A DNA stretch of 64,000 nt from Rhizobium sp. 2MFCol3.1 (GTDB taxonomy: Bacteria; Pseudomonadota; Alphaproteobacteria; Rhizobiales; Rhizobiaceae). Of the stretch, positions 29,584 through 38,114 are shown piece after piece; the stretch's first letter is position 1, and the number at the start of each line of letters is the position of its first letter. Position numbers and translations under genes: made by a program. The DNA lies in assembly GCF_000377565.1 (NCBI RefSeq), contig NZ_KB898358.1:186001-250000 (forward strand), read 5' to 3'. The notes under the pieces are model-generated. The model was given only the letters and a program-made list of their open reading frames with translations, was not told where the DNA came from and did not search any database.

Positions 29584-31425
29584 ATGGCGACTGTTGCCCC
29601 GATGACTGGCGAACCAACATCCATGTCCCTGCGCGAAAGGCTGCAACTGCAGGCGACGCGGCTCTGGCCTTCCGTTTTCTTCTACAGCGTGCTGCTGATA
29701 ATCGCGATCGTCGCGCTTCGCCTGCCGAATGCCAAGGACTATGTCGGCGCCGACAATGACGATGTCATGCGCCTCGTCGAGGTTCGCGACTTCCTGAACG
29801 GACAAGGCTGGTTCGATCTGATGCAGTACCGCATGGGGCTGGGCAACGGCACGCTGATGCACTGGTCGCGGTTGATCGACCTTCCAATCGCCACGCTGCT
29901 CAAGTTCTTCTCGCTCTTCCTGCCGGAGCAGCGGGCCGAGGCCGCCGCACTGCTCGTTTGGCCGCTCTCGCTCGTGGTTCCGAGCCTCTGGGGCATGGGG
30001 CTTGCCGGCCGGCGCGTCGGCGGCGTGCTCGGCATGCATATCGCGCTGGGGTTCACCGTTTTCCTGCTGCTTGCCAGCAACCGCTTCCTGCCCGGCTCCA
30101 TCGATCACCACAATGTCCAGTTTGCCCTGGTGGCGATCATGACGGCGATGCTGCTCGATGAGGATCACAGGCCGCTGAGCTATGCGATCGCTGGATTTTC
30201 AGCGGCGCTGGCAATTGCGATCGGCGCCGAGACCACGCCCTTCGTCGCCGGCGTCTGCCTTGTCGTTTCGCTGGCCTGGGCCTGGGAGGGAAAGCCCTTC
30301 GCGCCCGCCGCCAAGGCCTTCGGCCTGACGCTCGCGCTGTCGATCAGCCTATTCTTCTTCGGCACGGTGCCGCCGAGGCTTTATCCAGCCGTGACCTGCG
30401 ATAACCTCTCTCTCGGCTATTACAGCCTGGCGACCATCGGCGGCGGCCTGCTCCTGTTTGCCGCCGCTTTTGCCAGCGGCCTCGGACGCGGCTTGCGCTT
30501 CGTCGCCCTTGCGGGCGTGGGGGCCGGCGTGCTCGCCTCGGCGCTCATCATCGCCCCGCAATGCCTGCGCAACCCGCTCGCCGATCTCGACCCGATGCTG
30601 ATCGACCTGTGGCTCAACAATGTCCAGGAAGCGCAGTCGATCTTCGGCGCAATCCGCCAGGATCCCTATACGATCGGCTTTTTCTACGCGACGGGCCTGT
30701 TCGGCATCGCCGTCTGCATCTTCCGGCTGTTCCATGCCGATCGTGTCCGTATCCATCTCATCCTGCTGTGCCTGCTCGGTATCAGCTTCGGGATCTCGCT
30801 TGTCCAGGTTCGCGGCTCGACCTTCGCCAACCAGCTCGCCGTCTTCCCTCTGGCGCTGCTGATCATCGACATGCGCCGCGTGTCCAATGCCGACCGCGAA
30901 AACGGCGCCGCCGCGCTGAGCTATATCCTCACCGTGCTTTTGAGCGTTGCTTCGGTCTGGGGACTGGTCGGCGGCTTCATTGGCTCCAGGCTCGACAACA
31001 CCCAGGCCGAATTGGCCGAGGCCAAGGAGAAGCTCACCTGCGCCTCGCCCGAGGTGGTCGCGCCGCTGGCGTCGATCCCGCCCGGCCTCGTCTCAGCACC
31101 CTCGGACATGGGCGTTCATATCCTGCGCTTCACGCAAAACCGCATTCTCTCCGCGCCCTACCACCGCAATCAGGGCGGCATGCTCACTGAGCTGCACATC
31201 GGTCTTGCGACGCCCGCGGACGCGGAAGCCTTCATTCGCGGCACCGGCGTGACGACGCTCGCCTTCTGCCCCGATTTCGCGCAGACGCGCGAGATCGCCA
31301 AGATGAAGCCGGATGGTCTCTACGCGCAGCTGGAAAAGGGCAATATCCCATCCTACCTGCAGCCGATGCCGAAGCAGGAGGGGTCGCCGGTGCAGTTTTT
31401 CCGCTACGTGCCCAGCGGATCGTAA
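29584..31425 (+). CDS. Polytopic GT-C-like membrane glycosyltransferase
   Basis: 613 residues with about 10-12 helices. An early periplasmic loop holds GADNDDVMRLVEVRDFLNGQ, and GSIDHHNVQ lies further in; both recall the acidic and DHH motifs of STT3/PglB-type enzymes, which use lipid-linked sugars. The C-terminal 110 residues are soluble (NRILSAPYHRNQGGM). It is divergent from, and probably the final transferase for, the GT2-GtrA pair. Acceptor (lipid, protein or polymer) unknown. Start alternatives at 29584 and 29623. Confidence 0.72.
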   Translation: MATVAPMTGEPTSMSLRERLQLQATRLWPSVFFYSVLLIIAIVALRLPNAKDYVGADNDDVMRLVEVRDFLNGQGWFDLMQYRMGLGNGTLMHWSRLIDLPIATLLKFFSLFLPEQRAEAAALLVWPLSLVVPSLWGMGLAGRRVGGVLGMHIALGFTVFLLLASNRFLPGSIDHHNVQFALVAIMTAMLLDEDHRPLSYAIAGFSAALAIAIGAETTPFVAGVCLVVSLAWAWEGKPFAPAAKAFGLTLALSISLFFFGTVPPRLYPAVTCDNLSLGYYSLATIGGGLLLFAAAFASGLGRGLRFVALAGVGAGVLASALIIAPQCLRNPLADLDPMLIDLWLNNVQEAQSIFGAIRQDPYTIGFFYATGLFGIAVCIFRLFHADRVRIHLILLCLLGISFGISLVQVRGSTFANQLAVFPLALLIIDMRRVSNADRENGAAALSYILTVLLSVASVWGLVGGFIGSRLDNTQAELAEAKEKLTCASPEVVAPLASIPPGLVSAPSDMGVHILRFTQNRILSAPYHRNQGGMLTELHIGLATPADAEAFIRGTGVTTLAFCPDFAQTREIAKMKPDGLYAQLEKGNIPSYLQPMPKQEGSPVQFFRYVPSGS

Positions 31426-31448
31426 TCATCGTCGGATCGTGAGGGAGG

Positions 31449-31685
31449 TTAAACGAGGCGCGCGCTCTTGCGGGCGCGCCCGATCAGGTGAAGCCCGACG
31501 AGGCAGGCGAGCAGGCTGATGTTGTAAAAGACGATGGCGACAGCGAGATCGATGATCGAGGTCGGCCCGAAAATCGCGGCACAGATATAGCTCCCGCAGA
31601 TGAGCAAGCCCACGAGAATCATGGAAAAGATGTTGCGCATCGGCGCGGTGGCGATGCCAATTGCTGTTGCGGTCAGAGCAATCAT
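31449..31685 (-). CDS. Small membrane protein (78 aa)
   Basis: From ATG 31685, with gggag six bases away; GTG 31703 is less likely. Two or three hydrophobic helices (ALTATAIGIATAP, MILVGLLICGSYICAAI, VAIVFYNISLLACLVGL) and a basic end RARKSARL. It resembles none of the families I know. It is convergent with the GT-C gene, 23 bases away. Confidence 0.6.
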   Translation of the reverse strand: MIALTATAIGIATAPMRNIFSMILVGLLICGSYICAAIFGPTSIIDLAVAIVFYNISLLACLVGLHLIGRARKSARLV

Positions 31686-31799
31686 CAGGGTCTCCCGAAT
31701 CACCTCACTATACGTCCGCTGGCTTTGACGAACAATTAACGCACCGGCAATATTCGAGGTTCCATATATTTGGCCGGCCGAAAAACATCACCGGAAAAC

Positions 31800-32063
31800 T
31801 CAGACGAGACCGATGAGGCCGCTTGCCGTGGTGCCCGATGCGCGCACCCGCGAAACACGCAGCGGCAAGAGCATGCCGTCGACCACGCCCTCGAAGGTGA
31901 GCACCGCGCCAGACGCCATCTCCACCGCAAGGCTGCCGCCGCCGCCGACATAAAGCGCGCGCGTGGTTTCCGGCAGCGCCAGCGTGTCGTCGGGCGTGAT
32001 CGGAAAGCCGCTGCTGGCGGGGCCCGTGAGCGAGGGGGTATGGGATGCAAAGCGATCGGACAT
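31800..32063 (-). CDS. Spike base protein, RCAP_Rcc01079 (GhsA-like) family
   Basis: 87 residues from ATG 32063. The sequence SHTPSLTGPASSGFPITPDD, ETTRALYVGGGGSLAVEM and LLPLRVSRVRASGTTASGLI fits the short beta-rich family named for R. capsulatus Rcc01079, a head-spike base of its gene transfer agent. No phage or GTA genes are near, so it is an orphan. The start is preceded by a 16-base palindrome at 32089-32104. The longer frame to 32258 is not supported. Confidence 0.7.
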   Translation of the reverse strand: MSDRFASHTPSLTGPASSGFPITPDDTLALPETTRALYVGGGGSLAVEMASGAVLTFEGVVDGMLLPLRVSRVRASGTTASGLIGLV

Positions 32064-32088
32064 GGGAAGCTCCTTGGTTGCTTGCGCA

Positions 32089-32104
32089 ATGATGGTGCCA
32101 TCAT
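32089..32104 (-). promoter_or_regulatory. Palindrome upstream of the spike base protein gene
   Basis: ATGATGG-tg-CCATCAT, seven-base perfect arms, centred about 33 bases before the start codon. It could be an operator; which protein binds it is unknown. Confidence 0.4.
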
Positions 32105-32281
32105 GCAAAACGGGGAAAATCGCGCGCTGGCTTGAAACGCAATATAATCTTACCGAACCATCAAGCCATTGAAGCGAAAAGACTTTTGTCGTCGAGATGC
32201 GGTGCCAAATAGCGCCAGCGAGCAAAAAACCTCCCCGCGTACGGGGCTGCGTTCGCACGGTTCTTCGGTTAGAACAGCGCC

Positions 32282-33886
32282 ATGAGCAGCTTCTTCGACA
32301 ATGATTCGCCGAGCAATCTCACCGAATATTCGGTGTCGGAACTGTCGGGTTCGATCAAGCGAACCGTTGAGACGGCCTTCGATCAGGTGCGCGTGCGCGG
32401 CGAAATCTCCGGTTATCGCGGCCCGCACTCGTCGGGACACGCCTATTTCTCGCTGAAGGATGACCGCGCCCGCATCGACGCCGTGGTCTGGAAGACAAGC
32501 TTTTCGCGCCTGAAGGTCCGCCCCGAAGAGGGGATGGAAGTGATCGCAACAGGCAAGATCACCACTTTCCCGGGCTCTTCCAAATACCAGATCGTCATCG
32601 AGACGCTGGAGCCGGCGGGCGCCGGCGCGCTGATGGCGCTGATCGAGGAGCGTAAGCGCAAGCTCGGCGCCGAGGGCCTGTTCGATCCCGCCCGCAAGCG
32701 GCCGCTGCCCTTCATGCCTCGCGTCATCGGTGTGGTGACCTCGCCGACAGGCGCCGTCATCCGCGATATCCTGCATCGCATCTCCGATCGCTTTCCCGTG
32801 CATGTCGTCGTCTGGCCGGTGAAGGTGCAGGGCGAGGGTTCGGGCGAGGAAGTGGCAAACGCCATTCGCGGCTTCAACGCTTTCGAGCCCAATGGTCCAA
32901 CGCCGCGTCCCGATGTCCTGATCGTCGCGCGCGGCGGCGGTAGTCTCGAGGATCTCTGGAGTTTCAACGACGAGACCGTGGTGCGCGCCGCCGCCGAAAG
33001 CCGGATCCCGCTGATCTCGGCCGTCGGCCACGAGACCGACTGGACGCTGATCGACTACGCCGCCGATGTTCGCGCCCCGACGCCGACGGGTGCGGCCGAA
33101 ATGGCCGTGCCGGTCAAGGCGGAGCTTCAGGCGCAGATCTCGGGTCTTGCGGCCCGGCTGCAGGGCAGCACGCTGAGGCAGATGGACCAGCGCCGGCAAC
33201 AGGTGCGGGCGCTGATGCGGGCACTTCCCTCGCTCGACCAGCTTCTCGCCCTCCCACGCCGCCGCTTCGACGAGGCCGCATCGGGCCTTGGCCGTGGCCT
33301 TGAGCTCAACACCTTGAACAAGCGCCGCAGCTTCGAGCGCACGGCGGCGCATCTGCGCCCCGACATGCTGTCAAACCGGATCGCCGAGCGCCGCCAGATG
33401 CTTAGCGAGCGCATGACGCGGGCCGAGCGCACCGTCGAGCGGCTGATCGATCGCTCGAAATCGCGCATTGGCCGCGCCGATGCCGCACTCGCCTCGCTGC
33501 CATCGCGCCTGAAGAGCCAGACATCGCGCATGCGCGACCGCCTCGCCAATCTCTCGCGCAGCGCCGACACGGCGGTGCGCCACCAGCTGGTGCGGGCGCG
33601 CGGCGAGCTTTCGGCGCAGGAGCGCATGCTGCAATCGCTCTCCTACAAGAACGTCCTGAAGCGCGGCTATGCCGTCATTCGCGACGAGGACAACCGCCCG
33701 GTCTCCGAGGCGGCGATGTTGTCGGCGGGCTCAGGCATCTCGATCGAATTCTCCGATGGCCGCATCGGCGCGATCACCACCGAGGGCGGCGAACCGCCGG
33801 CCGGCGCCAGAAAGCGCGGCAGCAAAACCTCGGAGCCGAAGGCAGCCGATCCTGCAGCGCCGCCGAAGCAGGGCAGCCTGTTCTGA
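32282..33886 (+). CDS. xseA: Exodeoxyribonuclease VII large subunit
   Basis: 534 residues. OB-fold N-domain ([21 protein letters not shown]), catalytic domain with [29 protein letters not shown] and [20 protein letters not shown], then a long Arg-rich coiled coil and a Lys/Pro/Ala-rich tail. With XseB (not in this window) it degrades single-stranded DNA in repair. Single gene. Confidence 0.95.
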   Translation: MSSFFDNDSPSNLTEYSVSELSGSIKRTVETAFDQVRVRGEISGYRGPHSSGHAYFSLKDDRARIDAVVWKTSFSRLKVRPEEGMEVIATGKITTFPGSSKYQIVIETLEPAGAGALMALIEERKRKLGAEGLFDPARKRPLPFMPRVIGVVTSPTGAVIRDILHRISDRFPVHVVVWPVKVQGEGSGEEVANAIRGFNAFEPNGPTPRPDVLIVARGGGSLEDLWSFNDETVVRAAAESRIPLISAVGHETDWTLIDYAADVRAPTPTGAAEMAVPVKAELQAQISGLAARLQGSTLRQMDQRRQQVRALMRALPSLDQLLALPRRRFDEAASGLGRGLELNTLNKRRSFERTAAHLRPDMLSNRIAERRQMLSERMTRAERTVERLIDRSKSRIGRADAALASLPSRLKSQTSRMRDRLANLSRSADTAVRHQLVRARGELSAQERMLQSLSYKNVLKRGYAVIRDEDNRPVSEAAMLSAGSGISIEFSDGRIGAITTEGGEPPAGARKRGSKTSEPKAADPAAPPKQGSLF

Positions 33887-34074
33887 TCCCACGCGGCTTC
33901 TTTGCGGGCCGCAACGGGCAATCACCAAATCGTGGTCGAGCCCTATTTCCGGGCGTTTAAAAATTGCCGCAAAGTGCTTATCTGGATGCTGAAGCGGCCA
34001 CCTTTCGGTGCGTCGCGCGTTTGATATGGCCAGCCTATCGCGGCCGCTCTGATATTTGAGACTGGAGAAATACC

Positions 34075-34428
34075 TTGAAAAGAATGTTGCCCGCTCTTCT
34101 GATGGTTGGCGCCCTTGCCGGTGCACTCTCCGGCGCTTTGCCTGCCGCGCCGGCGCTGGCGGGTCAGTCGAAAGTGTCCGAGTTTATTTTCGGCAAGGCT
34201 TACAACGACAGCGTCACCGCCATCCGCATCACCTCGCTCTCCCAGCGCGAGCAATCCCTGCCGCTATCGCTGCGCCACCCCATGCCCTCAGGCATCCGCG
34301 AGGCGCAGGCAACCGTCAGCGCCGACCGGCATCTGATGCAGGCGATCGCCGATCGCGGCATCGCGCTGAAGAATGTCATCCAGGTCCAGCGGGCGCTGAA
34401 CGGCGGCCACGTGATCTATTACCGCTGA
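34075..34428 (+). CDS. Secreted hypothetical protein (117 aa)
   Basis: Starts at TTG 34075 because tggag sits eight bases before it; an ATG at 34084 is the fallback. A signal peptide of about 30 residues (MLPALLMVGALAGALSGALPA...ALA) is followed by a basic domain of about 85 residues (FIFGKAYNDSVTAIRITSLS, RALNGGHVIYYR). Periplasmic location is expected. Family not recognised. Confidence 0.65.
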   Translation: MKRMLPALLMVGALAGALSGALPAAPALAGQSKVSEFIFGKAYNDSVTAIRITSLSQREQSLPLSLRHPMPSGIREAQATVSADRHLMQAIADRGIALKNVIQVQRALNGGHVIYYR

Positions 34429-34440
34429 TCATCTCGGCTG

Positions 34441-34465
34441 GGCGGCGTTTTATTCGAACGCCGCC
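34441..34465. terminator. Hairpin at the end of the marR-type gene
   Basis: GGCGGCGTT and AACGCCGCC form a perfect nine-base stem that includes the marR-type stop codon at 34450 and lies 13 bases past the upstream secreted protein. It probably ends both convergent transcripts. Confidence 0.5.
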
Positions 34466-34932
34466 AGGAACTTCCGCAGCAACGCATCGAGCGCCGCCTT
34501 CTCATCCTGATCGAGCGTCTCCGTCAGCCGCTGCTGGTTGGCGACATGCGCGCCGACGGCCTCGTCGACAAGGGCCAGCCCCTTGCCGGTCAGCGCGATC
34601 AGGACGCTGCGCCGATCATGCGGATTGACCACGCGCTCCACCAGGCCTGATTTCTCCAGCTGGTCGATGCGGTTGGTCATCGTGCCGGAGCTCACCATCG
34701 TCATCTCCAAGAGATCGCCCGGCGACATCTGGTAGGGCGCGCCGCAGCGGCGCAGCGTCGCCAGCACGTCGAAGGCAGACGACGACAGACCGTGGCTCTG
34801 CAGCACCTGCTCCACCTCGCGCCCGAGATGCGTCGCCAGCCGCTTCATGCGCCCGAGCAGGCCCATCGCCTGGGTGTCGAGTTCAGGCCGCTCGCGGGCC
34901 CATTGCTGCAATATCCTGTCGACGCGGTCCAT
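34450..34932 (-). CDS. MarR-family regulator
   Basis: 160 residues from ATG 34932 (MDRVDRILQQWARERP); the frame to 34995 crosses the divergent operator. The winged helix-turn-helix is at about 60-130 (SPGDLLEMTMVSSGTMTNRI, then VERVVNPHDRRSVLIALTG). It faces away from an EamA transporter, so it likely represses it, with a palindromic operator between them. Confidence 0.92.
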   Translation of the reverse strand: MDRVDRILQQWARERPELDTQAMGLLGRMKRLATHLGREVEQVLQSHGLSSSAFDVLATLRRCGAPYQMSPGDLLEMTMVSSGTMTNRIDQLEKSGLVERVVNPHDRRSVLIALTGKGLALVDEAVGAHVANQQRLTETLDQDEKAALDALLRKFLAAFE

Positions 34933-34970
34933 CGGCTCACTCCATGCTGATTGAGCTCTACCGCAATATG

Positions 34971-35013
34971 TCTTGACGTCAAGATAAATCGGCATAGGCT
35001 TGATTTATCTTGA
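34971..35013. promoter_or_regulatory. MarR-type operator and promoter between the MarR and EamA genes
   Basis: TCTTGACGTCAAGA (34971-34984) is a perfect palindrome, and TCAAGATAAAT (34979-34989) recurs inverted as ATTTATCTTGA (35003-35013). TTGACG inside the first copy would serve as a -35 for the transporter. Binding of the MarR protein is inference from position and motif shape. Confidence 0.7.
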
Positions 35014-35029
35014 GATAGAGATACTTGAT

Positions 35030-35950
35030 ATGAAGAAAAACACGACATACGCCGCCGATGTGTTGGCCACCGCGCTCGCTCCGGCCATCTGGGGCAGCAC
35101 CTATTTCGTCACCACGTCCTATCTTCCGCACGGCTATCCGCTGACAACAGCCATGCTCCGCGCCCTGCCCGCCGGGCTGTTGTTGCTCGCGGTCGTTCGC
35201 AGGCTGCCTCAGGGTATCTGGTGGTTTCGCGCCTTCGTGCTCGGCGCGCTGAACTTCTCGTTCTTCTGGGCAATGCTCTTTGTTTCGGCCTATCGGCTGC
35301 CCGGCGGCGTCGCCGCAACGGTCGGCGCCATCCAGCCGCTGATCGTCATCGTGCTCTCGCGCCTCGTGCTTGGCCGGCCGATCAAGGCATTGGCGGTCGC
35401 AGCCGGCCTTGTCGGCATGGCGGGCGTGGGGTTGCTGGTGCTGACGCCGGGCGCGGCGCTGGATCCGATCGGGGTTCTTGCGGGTCTTGCCGGCGCCGTT
35501 TCCATGGCCTGCGGCACGGTGCTCACCCGCCGCTGGACGCCACCAGTATCAAGCCTCGCCTTCACCGCCTGGCAGCTGACGGCGGGCGGCCTGCTGCTGG
35601 TGCCGCTGGCGCTGATCGCCGAGCCCGCTCTGCCGCCGCCGACGCTCGAAAACGTGCTCGGCATGGCCTGGCTCGGCCTGATCGGCGCGGCGCTGACATA
35701 TATTCTGTGGTTTCGCGGTCTCGCCCGCATCGAGCCGTCGGCGGCATCCTCACTGGGCTTCTTGAGCCCCGTCGTCGCCACTCTCCTCGGCTGGCTGGCG
35801 CTCGGCCAGGTGCTGACGCCCGCCCAGCTTTGCGGTTTTGCAATGGTGCTGGCGAGCGTCTGGTTCAGTCAGCGGGTCTCGATGCCCGCCAAATTGGATG
35901 CCAAATCGGTGATCGAGCCGGCCGTTACGCCCACTCGCCCTGCCGCATGA
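35030..35950 (+). CDS. EamA-family (DMT) transporter
   Basis: 306 residues, ten helices as two EamA repeats (WGSTYFVTTSYLPHG at the first, LGFLSPVVATLLGWLALGQ in the second). Drug/metabolite efflux of the RhtA/YdcZ kind; substrate unknown. ATG 35030 is preferred over 35000. Divergent from its likely regulator; the 3' end overlaps the convergent M29 peptidase gene by 26 bases. Confidence 0.92.
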   Translation: MKKNTTYAADVLATALAPAIWGSTYFVTTSYLPHGYPLTTAMLRALPAGLLLLAVVRRLPQGIWWFRAFVLGALNFSFFWAMLFVSAYRLPGGVAATVGAIQPLIVIVLSRLVLGRPIKALAVAAGLVGMAGVGLLVLTPGAALDPIGVLAGLAGAVSMACGTVLTRRWTPPVSSLAFTAWQLTAGGLLLVPLALIAEPALPPPTLENVLGMAWLGLIGAALTYILWFRGLARIEPSAASSLGFLSPVVATLLGWLALGQVLTPAQLCGFAMVLASVWFSQRVSMPAKLDAKSVIEPAVTPTRPAA

Positions 35951-37178
35951 CGGGCACCTTCGAGCCATCGGCTCTGATGCCGTCGATATCGACCTTGTCG
36001 GAGCCGATCATCCAGTCGATGTGGATCAGGCTGGAATTTCCGCCCTGCGCCTTGATCTGATCCTGGCTGAGGTTGGCGCCATCGAGGAAGCACTTGGAAT
36101 AGCACTGGCCGAGCGCGATGTGGCACGAGGCGTTTTCGTCAAACAGCGTGTTGTAGAACAGGATGCCGCTGGCCGAGATCGGCGAGGAATGCGGCACCAG
36201 CGCCACTTCGCCGAGCCGGCGCGCGCCCTCGTCGGTATCGAGCACCTTGTTCAGCACCTCTTCACCGCGCGACGCCTTCGCCTCGACGATCCGGCCGCCC
36301 TCGAACTTCACGCGGATATTGTCGATCAGCGTGCCCTGATGCGACAGCGGCTTGGTGCTCGACACGTAACCCTCGACGCGCAGCGCATGCGGCGTCGTGA
36401 ACACTTCTTCCGTCGGGATATTCGGGTTGCAGGTAATGCCGTTCTTGGCGGTGGAGGCGCCGCCGTGCCACTCGTGGCCATCGGCAAGCCCGACCGTCAG
36501 ATCCGTGCCCGGGCCGGTGAAATGCAGCGCCGAGAAGCGCTCGTCGTTCAGCCAGCTGGAGCGCTTCGCGAGGTTAGCGTTATGCTCCGCCCAGGCGGCG
36601 ATCGGGTCCTCGACGTCGACGCGCGAGGCGGCAAAGATCGCCTTGGCGAGCTTGGCGACCGCGATCGGCTCGGGATCATTGGGGAACACCAGCTTTGCCC
36701 AAGCAGGGTTCGGATAGGAGACGATGTTCCAGTTGATGTCGAAATTGGAGATCTTCTCGAGCGCCGGCTTGTAGGCCGTCGACATCGCCCGGTTGGCGCG
36801 GCCGACCTTGGAAGGATCCTGCTCGGAGAGCATCATCGGATTGTCGCCGGCAACCGCAAGCCGCGCCGCGCCATTCTCATAGGCCTTCGCCATGCCCTCG
36901 TAGAGCCAGCTGGACGCGCGGTCGAAGCTCGCATCATTGGCATATTGATAGCGCGCCAGCGTCGATTCCTCGTCGGAATAGAACGCGCTGACCAGACCGG
37001 CGCCGGCCATATAGGCATGCTTGGTGATCTGGCGTACCAGCGGCAGCGCCACAACAGGCGCGGTGATCACGAGATCCTGGCCGCTCTGCAGCTGCAGCCC
37101 GACCTTGACGGCGACTTCGGCGAGCTTGTCGAGCTTGATGGGGTCCACGGCGTTATCGCCCTGCGGCATGTAGTTCAT
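35925..37178 (-). CDS. M29-family aminopeptidase
   Basis: 417 residues. NIPTEEVFTTP, EVALVPHSSP and HIALGQCYS with HIDWMIGSDKVDIDG give the Glu, Glu, His, His and Asp ligands of the thermophilic-type (AmpS/AmpT) M29 metallopeptidases. A cytosolic dimeric aminopeptidase with broad specificity is expected. Reads toward the EamA gene. Confidence 0.92.
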   Translation of the reverse strand: MNYMPQGDNAVDPIKLDKLAEVAVKVGLQLQSGQDLVITAPVVALPLVRQITKHAYMAGAGLVSAFYSDEESTLARYQYANDASFDRASSWLYEGMAKAYENGAARLAVAGDNPMMLSEQDPSKVGRANRAMSTAYKPALEKISNFDINWNIVSYPNPAWAKLVFPNDPEPIAVAKLAKAIFAASRVDVEDPIAAWAEHNANLAKRSSWLNDERFSALHFTGPGTDLTVGLADGHEWHGGASTAKNGITCNPNIPTEEVFTTPHALRVEGYVSSTKPLSHQGTLIDNIRVKFEGGRIVEAKASRGEEVLNKVLDTDEGARRLGEVALVPHSSPISASGILFYNTLFDENASCHIALGQCYSKCFLDGANLSQDQIKAQGGNSSLIHIDWMIGSDKVDIDGIRADGSKVPVMRQGEWA

Positions 37179-37256
37179 GATCGATCACCTTCTGAAACGA
37201 ACGGACAGGCCATCAGACTTAGACCCCTTTGCGGCGAAATTGAAGCTCGAAGACAA

Positions 37257-37730
37257 TCAGGCGACGAGCACAGCCGCCGTCGCCTTCAGCACGTCGAGCG
37301 CATCCTTCGGAGCAAGCCGCACCTGCAATCCGCGCTGCCCGCCATTCATGTAGACGAGGGCCTCGCTCATCGCCGCTTCCTCGATCGCCGTCGGCACCAG
37401 TTTCTTCTGGCCGAAAGGGCTGATGCCGCCGACGTGATAGCCGGTCAGGCGCTCGGCATCCGCCGGCTTCATCATGTTGGCCGACTTGCCCCTGAAGGCT
37501 GCGGCGAGCTTTTTCATGCTGACCTCGCGGTCGGAGGGAACGACGACACAGACAGGCTTGCCGTCCACCTCGGCCATCAGCGTCTTCAACACGCGGTGCG
37601 GCTCCTCGCCGATCGCTTCGGCCGCCTGCAGCCCGATGCGCTCGGCGTTCGGATCGTACTCATAGGTGTGAACGGTGAAGGCCACCTTGGCCTTCTCCAG
37701 AACCTGTGTTGCCCGCGTCGTCTTCGACAT
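37257..37730 (-). CDS. YbaK/EbsC-family aminoacyl-tRNA deacylase
   Basis: 157 residues from ATG 37730 (MSKTTRATQVLEKAK). HRVLKTLM, the invariant Lys, and GYHVGGISPFGQKK fit YbaK-type proteins, which hydrolyse Cys-tRNA-Pro. The frame to 37805 enters the next gene. It is four bases after the ArsC-like gene and shares its transcript. Confidence 0.9.
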   Translation of the reverse strand: MSKTTRATQVLEKAKVAFTVHTYEYDPNAERIGLQAAEAIGEEPHRVLKTLMAEVDGKPVCVVVPSDREVSMKKLAAAFRGKSANMMKPADAERLTGYHVGGISPFGQKKLVPTAIEEAAMSEALVYMNGGQRGLQVRLAPKDALDVLKATAAVLVA

Positions 37731-37734
37731 TTGA

Positions 37735-38085
37735 TCAGCCCTTGAAGAACCCGCCATAGATCTCCGGCTTGAAGCCGACCAGAAGCTTGCCGTCGGCCTC
37801 GACAACAGGCCGCTTGATCATCGACGGCTGCTCCAGCATCAGCGCGATCGCCTTCTCGCGGTCGAGGTTTTCGCGCGCGTCATCCGGCAGCTTGCGGAAA
37901 GTCGTGCCGGCGCGGTTGAGCACCGTTTCCCAGCCCGCTTCCTGCGTCCACTTCTCCAGATGCGCCCGGTCGATGCCCAACGCCTTGTAGTCGTGGAAAT
38001 CATAGGCGACGTCGTGCTCTTCCAGCCAGGTGCGGGCCTTCTTCATCGTGTCGCAGTTCTTGATGCCATAGATGGTGACGGTCAT
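37735..38085 (-). CDS. ArsC/Spx-family protein (YffB-like)
   Basis: 116 residues, thioredoxin-like fold with the ArsC motif: IKNCDTMKKARTWLEE (single Cys near residue 11) and a late RPVVEADGKLLVGF. The cluster of arsenate reductase Arg residues is not complete, so it is better called Spx/YffB-like with unknown activity. Operon with the YbaK-like gene. Confidence 0.88.
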   Translation of the reverse strand: MTVTIYGIKNCDTMKKARTWLEEHDVAYDFHDYKALGIDRAHLEKWTQEAGWETVLNRAGTTFRKLPDDARENLDREKAIALMLEQPSMIKRPVVEADGKLLVGFKPEIYGGFFKG

Positions 38086-38114
38086 TCGGTTCTTCCCAAT
38101 CAGTTCTAAGGCGT

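Noticed and set aside
36021..37745. A 574-codon plus-strand frame over the M29 peptidase gene
   Set aside because: It is the antisense shadow of two real minus-strand genes.
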